37,244 nt of DNA from Planctomycetales bacterium (lineage in GTDB: Bacteria > Planctomycetota > Planctomycetia > Pirellulales > Pirellulaceae): assembly GCA_020426845.1 (NCBI GenBank), contig JAGQPF010000150.1, positions 1 to 37,244 on the forward strand, in the 5' to 3' direction. The position numbers and the translations under genes were made by a program. The notes beneath the pieces are model-generated. The model had not been told where the DNA came from and made no database searches. It saw only the letters and a list, made by a program, of their open reading frames with translations. This document shows positions 11,236-18,300 of this stretch, one piece after another; the stretch's first letter is position 1; every line of letters begins with the position of its first letter.

Positions 11236-12753
11236 ATGGCCAATGCAGCTCGACCACCAGCCATTCAACCCGTTCGCGCCGACGACTTTCCCGAGTGGTA
11301 CCAGCAGGTGATCAAAGCGGCCGACTTGGCCGAGAACTCGCCGGTGCGCGGCTGCATGGTGATCAAGCCCTGGGGGTGGGGCATTTGGGAGAATATGCAG
11401 TCGGCTCTGGACGGAATGTTCAAGGACACCGGACACGAAAACGCGTACTTTCCCCTGTTCATTCCGATGAGCTTCCTAGAAAAGGAGGCGGAACACGTCG
11501 AAGGGTTCGCGAAAGAGTGCGCCGTGGTCACGCATCATCGCCTAGAGCCCGGCCCCGACGGCGGCCTGGTGCCCGCCGGCCCGCTCACCGAGCCGCTGAT
11601 CGTGCGTCCCACCAGTGAGACTATCATCGGCGCCACCTACGCCAAGTGGATTGAGTCCTATCGAGATCTGCCGATCAAGATCAACCAGTGGGCGAACGTC
11701 GTCCGCTGGGAGATGCGGACGCGGATGTTCTTGCGGACGGCCGAGTTCCTGTGGCAAGAGGGCCACACCGCCCACGCCACCAAGGAGGAGGCGCTGGAGG
11801 AGACTCGCCTGATGCTCGACGTGTACTCCCAATTTGCCGAGGAGTATATGGCGATGCCGGTCGTCCGAGGTGAAAAGACCGCGGCCGAGCGATTTCCCGG
11901 CGCCGTCTCGACGTTGACGATCGAGGCGATGATGCAGGACCGCAAGGCGTTGCAGGCCGGCACATCCCACTTCCTGGGGCAAAACTTCTCCAAGGCGCAG
12001 GAGATCAAGTTCCAGGACCAACAGGGTGAGCAAGTCTACGCCTGGACCACTTCCTGGGGCGTCTCCACCCGACTGATCGGCGCGCTGATCATGACACATG
12101 GCGATGATGACGGCCTGATCCTGCCGCCTCGACTCGCGCCCGCCCAGATCGTTGTGCTGCCGATTTATCGCAAGGAAGAAGAACGCACCGCGGTGCTTGA
12201 ATACGTCGATCAACTCGTCCAGGAGCTGCGGGCTCAGAATTACGCCGGTGCGCCGGTGCGAGTGAGGGTGGATGACCGCGACCTTCGCGGCGGCGAAAAG
12301 GCTTGGCACCACATTAAACGCGGCGTGCCGCTGCGACTGGAGGTCGGCCCTCGCGACATCGCCGCCAACAAAGTGTTTGTCGGACGCCGTGACACCGGCG
12401 AGAAATCAGGCATGGACCGCGGCGAATTCGTGGCGACTGTCGCCTGCCAACTCCAGCAAATTCAAGACGCCCTGTTCCAGAAAGCCTTGAGCTACCGCGA
12501 CGAACACACCCAACGCTTCGACAACCTCGACGCATTCCGCGAGTACTTCACTCCCGAGAACCCCGACAAACCCGAACTGCACGGCGGCTTCGCCGAGGCC
12601 TATATGGTCGACGTGCCCGAGGTCGAGGAGGCGTTGAAAGACCTGAAAGTCACCACACGCTGCATCCCGCTGGACCAGGACGACGAACCGGGCACGTGTC
12701 TATTCACTGGGCAGCCAGCCAAGCGGCGGGCCATTTTCGCCAAAGCGTACTAG
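11236..12753 (+). CDS. proS: Prolyl-tRNA synthetase, archaeal/eukaryotic type
   Basis: 505 aa. It charges tRNA-Pro with proline in the cytosol. Class II features: the TSE loop in VRPTSETI (124-130), motif 2 from RWEMRTRMFLRTAEF to QEGHTAH (157-180), motif 3 GVSTRLIGALIMTHGDDDGL, an anticodon-binding domain, and a C-terminal zinc-binding-like extension ending in KRRAIFAKAY. The ~180-residue INS editing domain of bacterial-type ProRS is absent, which with the C-terminal extension marks it as the archaeal/eukaryotic-like type found in part of the bacteria. A GAGGA Shine-Dalgarno sits eight bases before the ATG. No editing partner is next to it. Confidence 0.95.
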   Translation: MANAARPPAIQPVRADDFPEWYQQVIKAADLAENSPVRGCMVIKPWGWGIWENMQSALDGMFKDTGHENAYFPLFIPMSFLEKEAEHVEGFAKECAVVTHHRLEPGPDGGLVPAGPLTEPLIVRPTSETIIGATYAKWIESYRDLPIKINQWANVVRWEMRTRMFLRTAEFLWQEGHTAHATKEEALEETRLMLDVYSQFAEEYMAMPVVRGEKTAAERFPGAVSTLTIEAMMQDRKALQAGTSHFLGQNFSKAQEIKFQDQQGEQVYAWTTSWGVSTRLIGALIMTHGDDDGLILPPRLAPAQIVVLPIYRKEEERTAVLEYVDQLVQELRAQNYAGAPVRVRVDDRDLRGGEKAWHHIKRGVPLRLEVGPRDIAANKVFVGRRDTGEKSGMDRGEFVATVACQLQQIQDALFQKALSYRDEHTQRFDNLDAFREYFTPENPDKPELHGGFAEAYMVDVPEVEEALKDLKVTTRCIPLDQDDEPGTCLFTGQPAKRRAIFAKAY

Positions 12754-12794
12754 TGGACCGTCAAGCCATAATTTTGGAGTTGGAAAACTCGCGA

Positions 12795-12823
12795 AGTCGC
12801 GGCGAGCCACGAGCTTGGGGCGG
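12795..12823. repeat. Short palindromic repeat downstream of proS
   Basis: Second copy (inverted relative to the one at 4208-4238) of a 29-base unit with core GTCGCGGCGAGCCACGAG followed by TTGGGGCGG. The stem is less perfect here. It lies between proS and the DUF4416 gene; there is no T-run after it, so it is not a classical terminator. Confidence 0.6.
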
Positions 12824-12866
12824 CGGCCAACCCAACGTTTTGGTGTTGACGGGGCACGAGGCTTAG

Positions 12867-12901
12867 CAGGCCGTGGAAAACCGGCCGTAGAAAACAGGCC
12901 G
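12867..12901. repeat. Degenerate half copies of the GCCGTTGAAAAAC dispersed repeat
   Basis: GGCCGTGGAAAAC (12869-12881) and GGCCGTAGAAAAC (12883-12895) are followed by AGGCCG. They resemble the arm of the ~95-bp palindromic repeat and lie just before the DUF4416 start codon, so they form part of its leader. Confidence 0.5.
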
Positions 12902-12913
12902 TTTGCGGAGGCG

Positions 12914-13465
12914 ATGATGGGCGAGCTCCGTCCACACAAACTGGTGCTGCCCTTTTACGCCGTGTTCAGCCGGCACGAGTCCGCGTTCGAGTGGGCGCGG
13001 CAGCGGTTGGAATCGAGCGGCCGAACGATCGCCTGCACAAGCGAGCGATTCGAGTTCGTGCAGACGGACTATTACCAACGCGAAATGGGCGAAGGCCTGC
13101 TCAAGCAATTCTGGGCCTTGTCGGAACTGGCCGACGCGGCCGACCTTCCCGATTGGAAGCTCGAGTCGAACCGTTGGGAAGCGGAGTTCACGATCGACAA
13201 CGCCGGCGAGCCGCGGCCACTGAATATCGATCCGGGCTACATCACCGAAGCCAAACTTGTGCTGGCCACGACGAAGGATCGCGACCACCGCTTGTATCTT
13301 CGCGATGGCATCCTGGCGGAGGTCACCACCTACTACCACCGCGGCGAGTGGCGAAGTCGCCCCTGGACCTACCCCGACTACGCCACGGATCTCTGCCGCG
13401 AATTTCTCACTCGCTGCCGAGAGCGGCTGAGGCAGCAACTGCGCGCCGCGGATAAAGGGAAGTGA
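12914..13465 (+). CDS. DUF4416 family protein
   Basis: 183 aa from the first ATG; a second ATG follows immediately at 12917 and either could be used. Recognised by KLVLPFYAVFSRHESAFEWA near the N-terminus and the conserved LNIDPGYITEAKLVLATTKDRDHRLYL segment; the C-terminal part has TTYYHRGEWRSRPWTYPDY. The family is small, cytosolic and of unknown function. The frame stays open upstream to 12815, but that stretch is repeat-derived. It follows proS by ~160 bases on the same strand; no functional link is apparent. Confidence 0.88.
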   Translation: MMGELRPHKLVLPFYAVFSRHESAFEWARQRLESSGRTIACTSERFEFVQTDYYQREMGEGLLKQFWALSELADAADLPDWKLESNRWEAEFTIDNAGEPRPLNIDPGYITEAKLVLATTKDRDHRLYLRDGILAEVTTYYHRGEWRSRPWTYPDYATDLCREFLTRCRERLRQQLRAADKGK

Positions 13466-13475
13466 GAGTTAACAC

Positions 13476-13582
13476 GGGCTGGCAGCCTGTGCCACGACGC
13501 CCACAGGCTGGCAGCCTGTGCCACGACAACCCCGGGCCGGCAGCCTGCGCCACGTCGACCCCGGGCTGGCAGCCTGTGCCAC
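13476..13582. repeat. Four direct 20-base repeats with 29-base period
   Basis: GGGCTGGCAGCCTGTGCCAC or a close variant starts at 13476, 13505, 13534 and 13563, separated by 9-base spacers. Each unit contains the small palindrome GGCTGGCAGCC. The array fills the space between the convergent DUF4416 and oxidoreductase genes, where it could act in transcript ending. Spacers of nine bases rule out CRISPR. Confidence 0.9.
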
Positions 13583-13592
13583 TCAACGGCGC

Positions 13593-15212
13593 TTACTTGG
13601 GTTGCTTCGCGAGTTTGGTCATCAGGTTGCGGCCGAGAATCGCCGAGGCGCAGGCGAGCCCGCTGATCATCGCGCAGACCACGCTGATGGTCGTGACGTC
13701 CTGGCCCGTCAGATAGAGACCGCGAATCGGCGACTGCGGCCGAAGCAGGCGGCGCTCGAGGAAACGCTGCGGAGTGTGAGCCAGGCCATAGGGCTCGCCC
13801 ACGGCGTAGCCGACAAAGTGGCGATTGGTGAGCGGCGTCGACAACTCGATGTGCTGAATGTGGCCACGCACTTGCGGCACCTGACGTTCAACCGTCTCCC
13901 GCAGTCGCTCGGCAAACTGCTCCTTGAGTTGCTCATACTGCTCGCCGCGGCGCCCGGAGCCAAGCTGCTCCCATGGCTTGAACCAATCGTAAGCCGCGGG
14001 ACAGAGCGCCTGCATCGTCGCGTGCCCTGGATGTCGCTCGGCAAAGGTCGGCTCCTTTCCTGACGGAAAGGAAATGTAGACCAGCGGAAAAGGCGCCTGC
14101 GAGTCCGCGAGAAACGCTGCCAGATTGTTGTCATGGTCGGGGCCGGGATACACCCAGAGATTGCCGTTGGGCAGCTCTAATTGCCGGTCGTCCGCGTCGA
14201 GCCCCAGATAGAGATTCATGTACGGGATTGAGGGGGCGAGCACGCGGGCGCGCGCGGCGAGCGACTGGGCCTGCTCACTGTCGGGCAGCAGCCGCAGATA
14301 CGTGTTGTGGACGCCCGCGTTGCTGATCACTCGACGCGCGCGGAGCTCGCGCCCGTCCTCCATCACCACGCCCGTGGCGCGACCTCGCTCAACCAGAATT
14401 TGCCGCACGGGGGCGCGAATCACGACCTCTCCGCCAGCGCGGCGTATGGACGGGATTAGCGTCGCCGCAAACCGCGACGCGCCTCCCACCGGGTAGTTGC
14501 CGCCGCGTTGGTAGTGCCGATCGACAATTGCGTGGATGCCGAAGCTGCTTTGACCCGGTGGCAGGCCATAGTCCAGCCAGCGCCCTGTCAACACGCCGCG
14601 CAAGTCCGGGTCCAACTCCAGCGAGCTCAAGACCTCGGCAGTCGTCCGGCTTGCCCACTTCAAGAACTTTCGCCGCAGCAGCCATCCGGCGAGCCACGCC
14701 AGCGGGCCCGGCAGGCACTTCTCGACAAAAAAGCCTTGAGACGACCCGACGCAATCATCGACAGCTTGCAAGTAACGGGCGATCTTGTCGCGCTGGCGAG
14801 GAAACTGCTCTCCTAAATTCTGCTCAAGCCGCTGGCGATCGCTGACGTATTCAAAGGTTCCTTGCGGAGAGATCATGCGGTCATAGGCGTCCTCCATCGG
14901 CGCCCATTGCAGTTCGCCCTCGGAGAGATCGTCGAAGATCGCCCGCAAGGGCGACGTGGGGTCGCCGACCTCGCCAATGTAATGCACCCCCACATCCCAC
15001 TCGAAGCCGGGACGATGAAACGCATGCGTGTAGCCGCCGGGCACGTAATGCCGTTCCAGCACCAGCACTCGCTGCCCCGCTTCTCGCGCCAGCATCGCCG
15101 CCGCCGTCAGCCCGCCGAGCCCCGATCCAATCACGATCGCGTCAATCGAACCGGAGGGCTCCCAGTGGGTGTACGACGTAGAGGCCAATTTCGATTCAGA
15201 TGTAGTTGCCAT
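13593..15212 (-). CDS. FAD-dependent oxidoreductase, RetSat / phytoene desaturase (CrtI) family
   Basis: 539 aa. It begins with a dinucleotide-binding motif IGSGLGGLTA (GSGLGG at 29-34) and VLVLERH with Glu53, followed by PGGYTHAF and the FEWDVGVHYIGE segment typical of retinol saturase and carotenoid isomerase relatives. A C-terminal GLYLTGQD FAD-contact motif is present. Members oxidise, isomerise or saturate polyenes. With no crtB or other carotenoid gene nearby, the substrate cannot be assigned. Hydrophobic stretches around 165-180 (GPLAWLAGWLL) suggest membrane association. It is followed by a convergent repeat array; a half repeat lies just upstream of its start. Confidence 0.87.
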   Translation of the reverse strand: MATTSESKLASTSYTHWEPSGSIDAIVIGSGLGGLTAAAMLAREAGQRVLVLERHYVPGGYTHAFHRPGFEWDVGVHYIGEVGDPTSPLRAIFDDLSEGELQWAPMEDAYDRMISPQGTFEYVSDRQRLEQNLGEQFPRQRDKIARYLQAVDDCVGSSQGFFVEKCLPGPLAWLAGWLLRRKFLKWASRTTAEVLSSLELDPDLRGVLTGRWLDYGLPPGQSSFGIHAIVDRHYQRGGNYPVGGASRFAATLIPSIRRAGGEVVIRAPVRQILVERGRATGVVMEDGRELRARRVISNAGVHNTYLRLLPDSEQAQSLAARARVLAPSIPYMNLYLGLDADDRQLELPNGNLWVYPGPDHDNNLAAFLADSQAPFPLVYISFPSGKEPTFAERHPGHATMQALCPAAYDWFKPWEQLGSGRRGEQYEQLKEQFAERLRETVERQVPQVRGHIQHIELSTPLTNRHFVGYAVGEPYGLAHTPQRFLERRLLRPQSPIRGLYLTGQDVTTISVVCAMISGLACASAILGRNLMTKLAKQPK

Positions 15213-15236
15213 GCGAATCGGCTCCTGCGGATCACG

Positions 15237-15269
15237 GATTGCCGGAACAGGTGTTTTTCAACAGGCAAC
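15237..15269. repeat. Half copy of the palindromic dispersed repeat
   Basis: GATTGCCGGAACAGGTGTTTTTCAACAGGCAAC matches the right arm of the copy at 9596-9692. It lies in the 108-base gap between the SEC-C gene and the FAD oxidoreductase gene, immediately upstream of the latter's start. Confidence 0.75.
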
Positions 15270-15320
15270 GACATCAGAACACATGAGCGACTCGGCTGCA
15301 CACAACTTGGCGCTGATTTC

Positions 15321-16877
15321 TCACTTGCCGCAACACTTCTTGAACTTCTTTCCGCTGCCACACGGGCACGGATCATTGCGGCCGACTTGCAAGCCTTGGT
15401 TGCGAATCGGACCGGGAATCGAACCCGGAATGTTGCCGGGAGCGGACATGTCCATGTCATCGACTTGCATACGCCACATGCCGGATTTTTCCATGTCGTC
15501 GACATCGAAGTCTAGGTTTTGCAGCATGGGGCCGGCGTTGTTCCTCGCGAGCAGTTCGAAGGCTCGCTCATAGTAGTCTTCGTCGAACATTTCGTCAGGC
15601 ATTGAGTCGGGCGCGAAAATGCACCAATGCTCCAGTGCTTCGAACGTGTCCAGAATCCCAGTGGGCGGACAATCTTCCAGAGCGTCTTGGAAGCAATCGT
15701 CGGTGCCATCTAACGTGCACTCAACGGTATCCAACTCGAGCAAACTTTCTTCAATGAGGCCTCGCTCAAACGCCTCCCGGATCTCGGGCAGTATTTCGGG
15801 AGACCCGAGCGTCGTCAGTTCATAGACCACCGCAAATGCCAGAATCCCGTCGTCCGTGTCGACGGCAATCCGCAGCAGGCGCAGTAGATGCGTCACTGCC
15901 TCCTGGCGAGTCATGCGTTCGTCTCGCACCCAATACAAGAACACCTCGGGAGCTTGGGTGCGGAGAGGTTCATTGAACTCACGATTGAGCACAATGGCCT
16001 CAAGTTCGTCGACTCGGTCGGCAAGGAAAAAGGCGAGGATCCTCCCCAGATAGCCGACTTGCGCTTCGCCGAACAATTCAAAGGAGCCATCGCCCGGCAA
16101 GGAGATGGCGGCGAGAATTGCCGGCCAAGCCTTTTGGACCTCCAATTCAGTCAGCAGAAACAAAGCCAGGAAGTGCGTTCCTCCAGAGGGCTCCTCTCCC
16201 GCGATCTTCGCCGCCGTGGCATCCTCGATACTGCGAATCAACGCGTCTACGTAAAGATCGGGAGTCTCCTGAACCGCTTGAATCGCGTCGACGGGCAGCC
16301 ACTCGTCTTCTTGTGTCAGCTGCTGCAAGACTTCCTCGAAGGTAAGCTCCTCGAAGTCGTCCGAGTCCGAGGAATCAGCGTACCAGCCGGACCGCACTAG
16401 ATTCGCGACGTCGCCGAGTTTGTCGCCAGCGCAATCCTGACAAACATAGTCGTCGCCCGATATCGAGTGGTTCTCGCGTGCCCGGTCAATCGTCCTGCCG
16501 CATTGGCTGCACTTCGTCGGCTCGAATTGCGGAGGATCCGCCAAAACTTCGAAGTTGTATTCATTCGTGCCGTAATACACATAATCTTCCGTGTCGAATG
16601 CCTCGCGACACTTGGGGCACTCCTTCCAATCGCCCTCGTGCCCTTCGTCGTGGTGAAATCCGCAGAGCGTGAAACGCCGATGATTTCGTGAGCAACTGTT
16701 GCGGTCGAACGAAAACAGCTTGTACTCGTGCTCGTCGTCGCAAATCCAATTGCCGCAGCATTCCGTCTCGATCAGATTGGTTGTCTTGCCGCACAAACCA
16801 CAACGCTTGTCCCCTTGGGAGCCGCTCGCAGCGGCAGTGAGTCCGGTGGATTGCGAGCGTGATTTTTCTTTCGCCAT
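15321..16877 (-). CDS. Zinc-finger, HEAT-like (DUF1186-like) and SEC-C domain protein
   Basis: 518 aa, function unknown. N-terminal Cys pairs suggest two or three zinc ribbons: CGLC at 26-29, CCGNWIC at 40-46, CPKC at 87-90, CSQC at 123-126 and CQDC at 146-149. The middle (about 170-400) is helical and acidic and resembles DUF1186 ([30 protein letters not shown]). The last 20 residues are a SEC-C metal-binding motif, [18 protein letters not shown], as at the SecA C-terminus. A low-complexity linker rich in Pro/Gly and Met/Asp precedes it. The ATG has a GGAAA ribosome site. It is divergent from the polysaccharide genes. Confidence 0.8.
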   Translation of the reverse strand: MAKEKSRSQSTGLTAAASGSQGDKRCGLCGKTTNLIETECCGNWICDDEHEYKLFSFDRNSCSRNHRRFTLCGFHHDEGHEGDWKECPKCREAFDTEDYVYYGTNEYNFEVLADPPQFEPTKCSQCGRTIDRARENHSISGDDYVCQDCAGDKLGDVANLVRSGWYADSSDSDDFEELTFEEVLQQLTQEDEWLPVDAIQAVQETPDLYVDALIRSIEDATAAKIAGEEPSGGTHFLALFLLTELEVQKAWPAILAAISLPGDGSFELFGEAQVGYLGRILAFFLADRVDELEAIVLNREFNEPLRTQAPEVFLYWVRDERMTRQEAVTHLLRLLRIAVDTDDGILAFAVVYELTTLGSPEILPEIREAFERGLIEESLLELDTVECTLDGTDDCFQDALEDCPPTGILDTFEALEHWCIFAPDSMPDEMFDEDYYERAFELLARNNAGPMLQNLDFDVDDMEKSGMWRMQVDDMDMSAPGNIPGSIPGPIRNQGLQVGRNDPCPCGSGKKFKKCCGK

Positions 16878-16947
16878 CGAATTTCCTCATGCGTATGGCA
16901 GGCAGTGAATCGTTCGGGTATTTTGCTGCAGGATGCACGCAATCCCT

Positions 16948-16980
16948 ATTGCCCGTTGGGTCTTTTTCAACAGGCTGTTA
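16948..16980. repeat. Half copy of the dispersed repeat with a small palindrome
   Basis: ATTGCCCGTTGGGTCTTTTTCAACAGGCTGTTA matches the repeat arm; its end CAACAGGCTGTT is a short palindrome. It lies in the divergent region between the SEC-C gene and the sugar-phosphate transferase gene, so it may sit in either promoter region. Confidence 0.7.
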
Positions 16981-17136
16981 GAATAGGGGGCTTGGCTGTC
17001 TCGGGCTCCGCTCGCCAATTCGAAGCGGACAATCCGAGGACAATTGATTGTCTTAACGCCGGCCGCGACTTGTGTCGCGGCGCGCCTCTCACTGCTTTCT
17101 CGACTCATCCTTCCTTCCATCTTAGAGCGGCGCGGC

Positions 17137-18267
17137 ATGGAGCTGGGACAGATTGGCTGGCTGCTGGCGGGCACCATCGGCCCCGCCTTTCTGGTCTCAT
17201 TTCTGACCTGCTTTGTCGTTCGCCGTCAGGCGGTGCGGTGGGGACTGCTCGACCAGCCCAACCACCGCAAGGTCCATGTCACGCCGACTCCCTTGGGCGG
17301 CGGCATTGCTGTGTGGGCGGGGGTCGTCTCCGTGCTCGCTCTGTCGGTGGGGGGGATCAGCCTGTTGGATCGAGATCAACTTGCGCAATGGTTGCCGACA
17401 TTTCTCGCCCCCCACATCGACGGCGTTCGGTATCGCGCGCTTGATGTGGCGGTGCTTCTGGGAGGAGCCACCGCATTGATGCTGCTCGGCCTGGCCGACG
17501 ACCGTCGCGGACTCAATTGGAAGCTGCGGCTCGCCGTGCAATTCGCCGTTTCCGCGCTGGTCGTCATTCGACAAGGCTGGACGCTGACCGCCTTTATTCC
17601 CATTCCGCTGCTGACCACGGCGTTGTCGGTGTTGTGGATTGCGGCATTGATCAATTCGTTCAACATGCTCGACAACATGGACGGCCTGTCGGCGGGCGTC
17701 GCCGCCATCGCTTCCGCGATGCTCGCGGTCTTCCTGCTGTTTCCGGCTGTCGGCAGCACCACCGCCCCGCAACTGTTTGTGGCTGGCCTGCTGCTGGTGC
17801 TCGTCGGATCGCTGCTTGGCTTTCTGATGCACAACCGACCGCCGGCGAGATTGTTCATGGGCGACGCGGGCAGCTACTTCGTTGGCTTCATCGTCGGCGC
17901 CGCAACCTTGATGGCGACCTATACGGGCTACAACAGCAACGACCAGCACGCCATCTTGGCGCCACTATGCGTCATGGCTGTGCCGTTCTATGACATGCTC
18001 AGCGTGATGTGGATTCGTTGGCGCCAGGGCCGCAGCGTGTTTGAAGCGGACAAGTGCCACTTTTCGCATCGGCTCGTCGATCTCGGCATGTCGAAGCCCC
18101 AGGCAGTGCTGACGATCTACTTGACCACTGCCACCTGCGGGCTTGCGGCCTTGCTGCTGCGGCGAGTTGACATGCTCGGCGCGGCAATCATCTTGCTGCT
18201 GGTGGGTTGCGTGTTGCTGCTGATCCATCTGCTGGAATCTGCCGCGCGCCGCACGCGCGAGCAGTAG
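17137..18267 (+). CDS. Polyprenyl-phosphate sugar-1-phosphate transferase (MraY/WecA family)
   Basis: 376 aa integral membrane protein with about ten or eleven hydrophobic segments. It should transfer a UDP-sugar phosphate (GlcNAc in WecA/TagO) to undecaprenyl phosphate, starting a cell-surface polysaccharide. Seen: DQPNHRKVH (39-47), the Asp pair 121-122 in LADDRRGLNWKLR, NMLDNMDGLSAG (176-187), MGDAGS (241-246) and CHFSHRL (307-313), all family catalytic motifs. ATG 17137 is chosen; the frame extends upstream to a TTG at 17044, but the added residues look like leader sequence. The O-antigen-ligase-like gene follows after 33 bases, so they are probably cotranscribed. Confidence 0.92.
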   Translation: MELGQIGWLLAGTIGPAFLVSFLTCFVVRRQAVRWGLLDQPNHRKVHVTPTPLGGGIAVWAGVVSVLALSVGGISLLDRDQLAQWLPTFLAPHIDGVRYRALDVAVLLGGATALMLLGLADDRRGLNWKLRLAVQFAVSALVVIRQGWTLTAFIPIPLLTTALSVLWIAALINSFNMLDNMDGLSAGVAAIASAMLAVFLLFPAVGSTTAPQLFVAGLLLVLVGSLLGFLMHNRPPARLFMGDAGSYFVGFIVGAATLMATYTGYNSNDQHAILAPLCVMAVPFYDMLSVMWIRWRQGRSVFEADKCHFSHRLVDLGMSKPQAVLTIYLTTATCGLAALLLRRVDMLGAAIILLLVGCVLLLIHLLESAARRTREQ

Positions 18268-18300
18268 CCAGACAACCAGGTTCCGGAATTCCGCTTCACC

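Noticed and set aside
13476..13582. Possible small CRISPR array
   Set aside because: Spacers are only nine bases, repeats are 20 bases with an internal palindrome, and no cas genes are nearby.
15412..15428. T-arm-like sequence CCGGGTTCGATTCCCGG (minus strand), suggesting a tRNA gene or att site
   Set aside because: It encodes part of the SEC-C protein linker and no acceptor, D or anticodon arm can be found around it, so it is probably chance.
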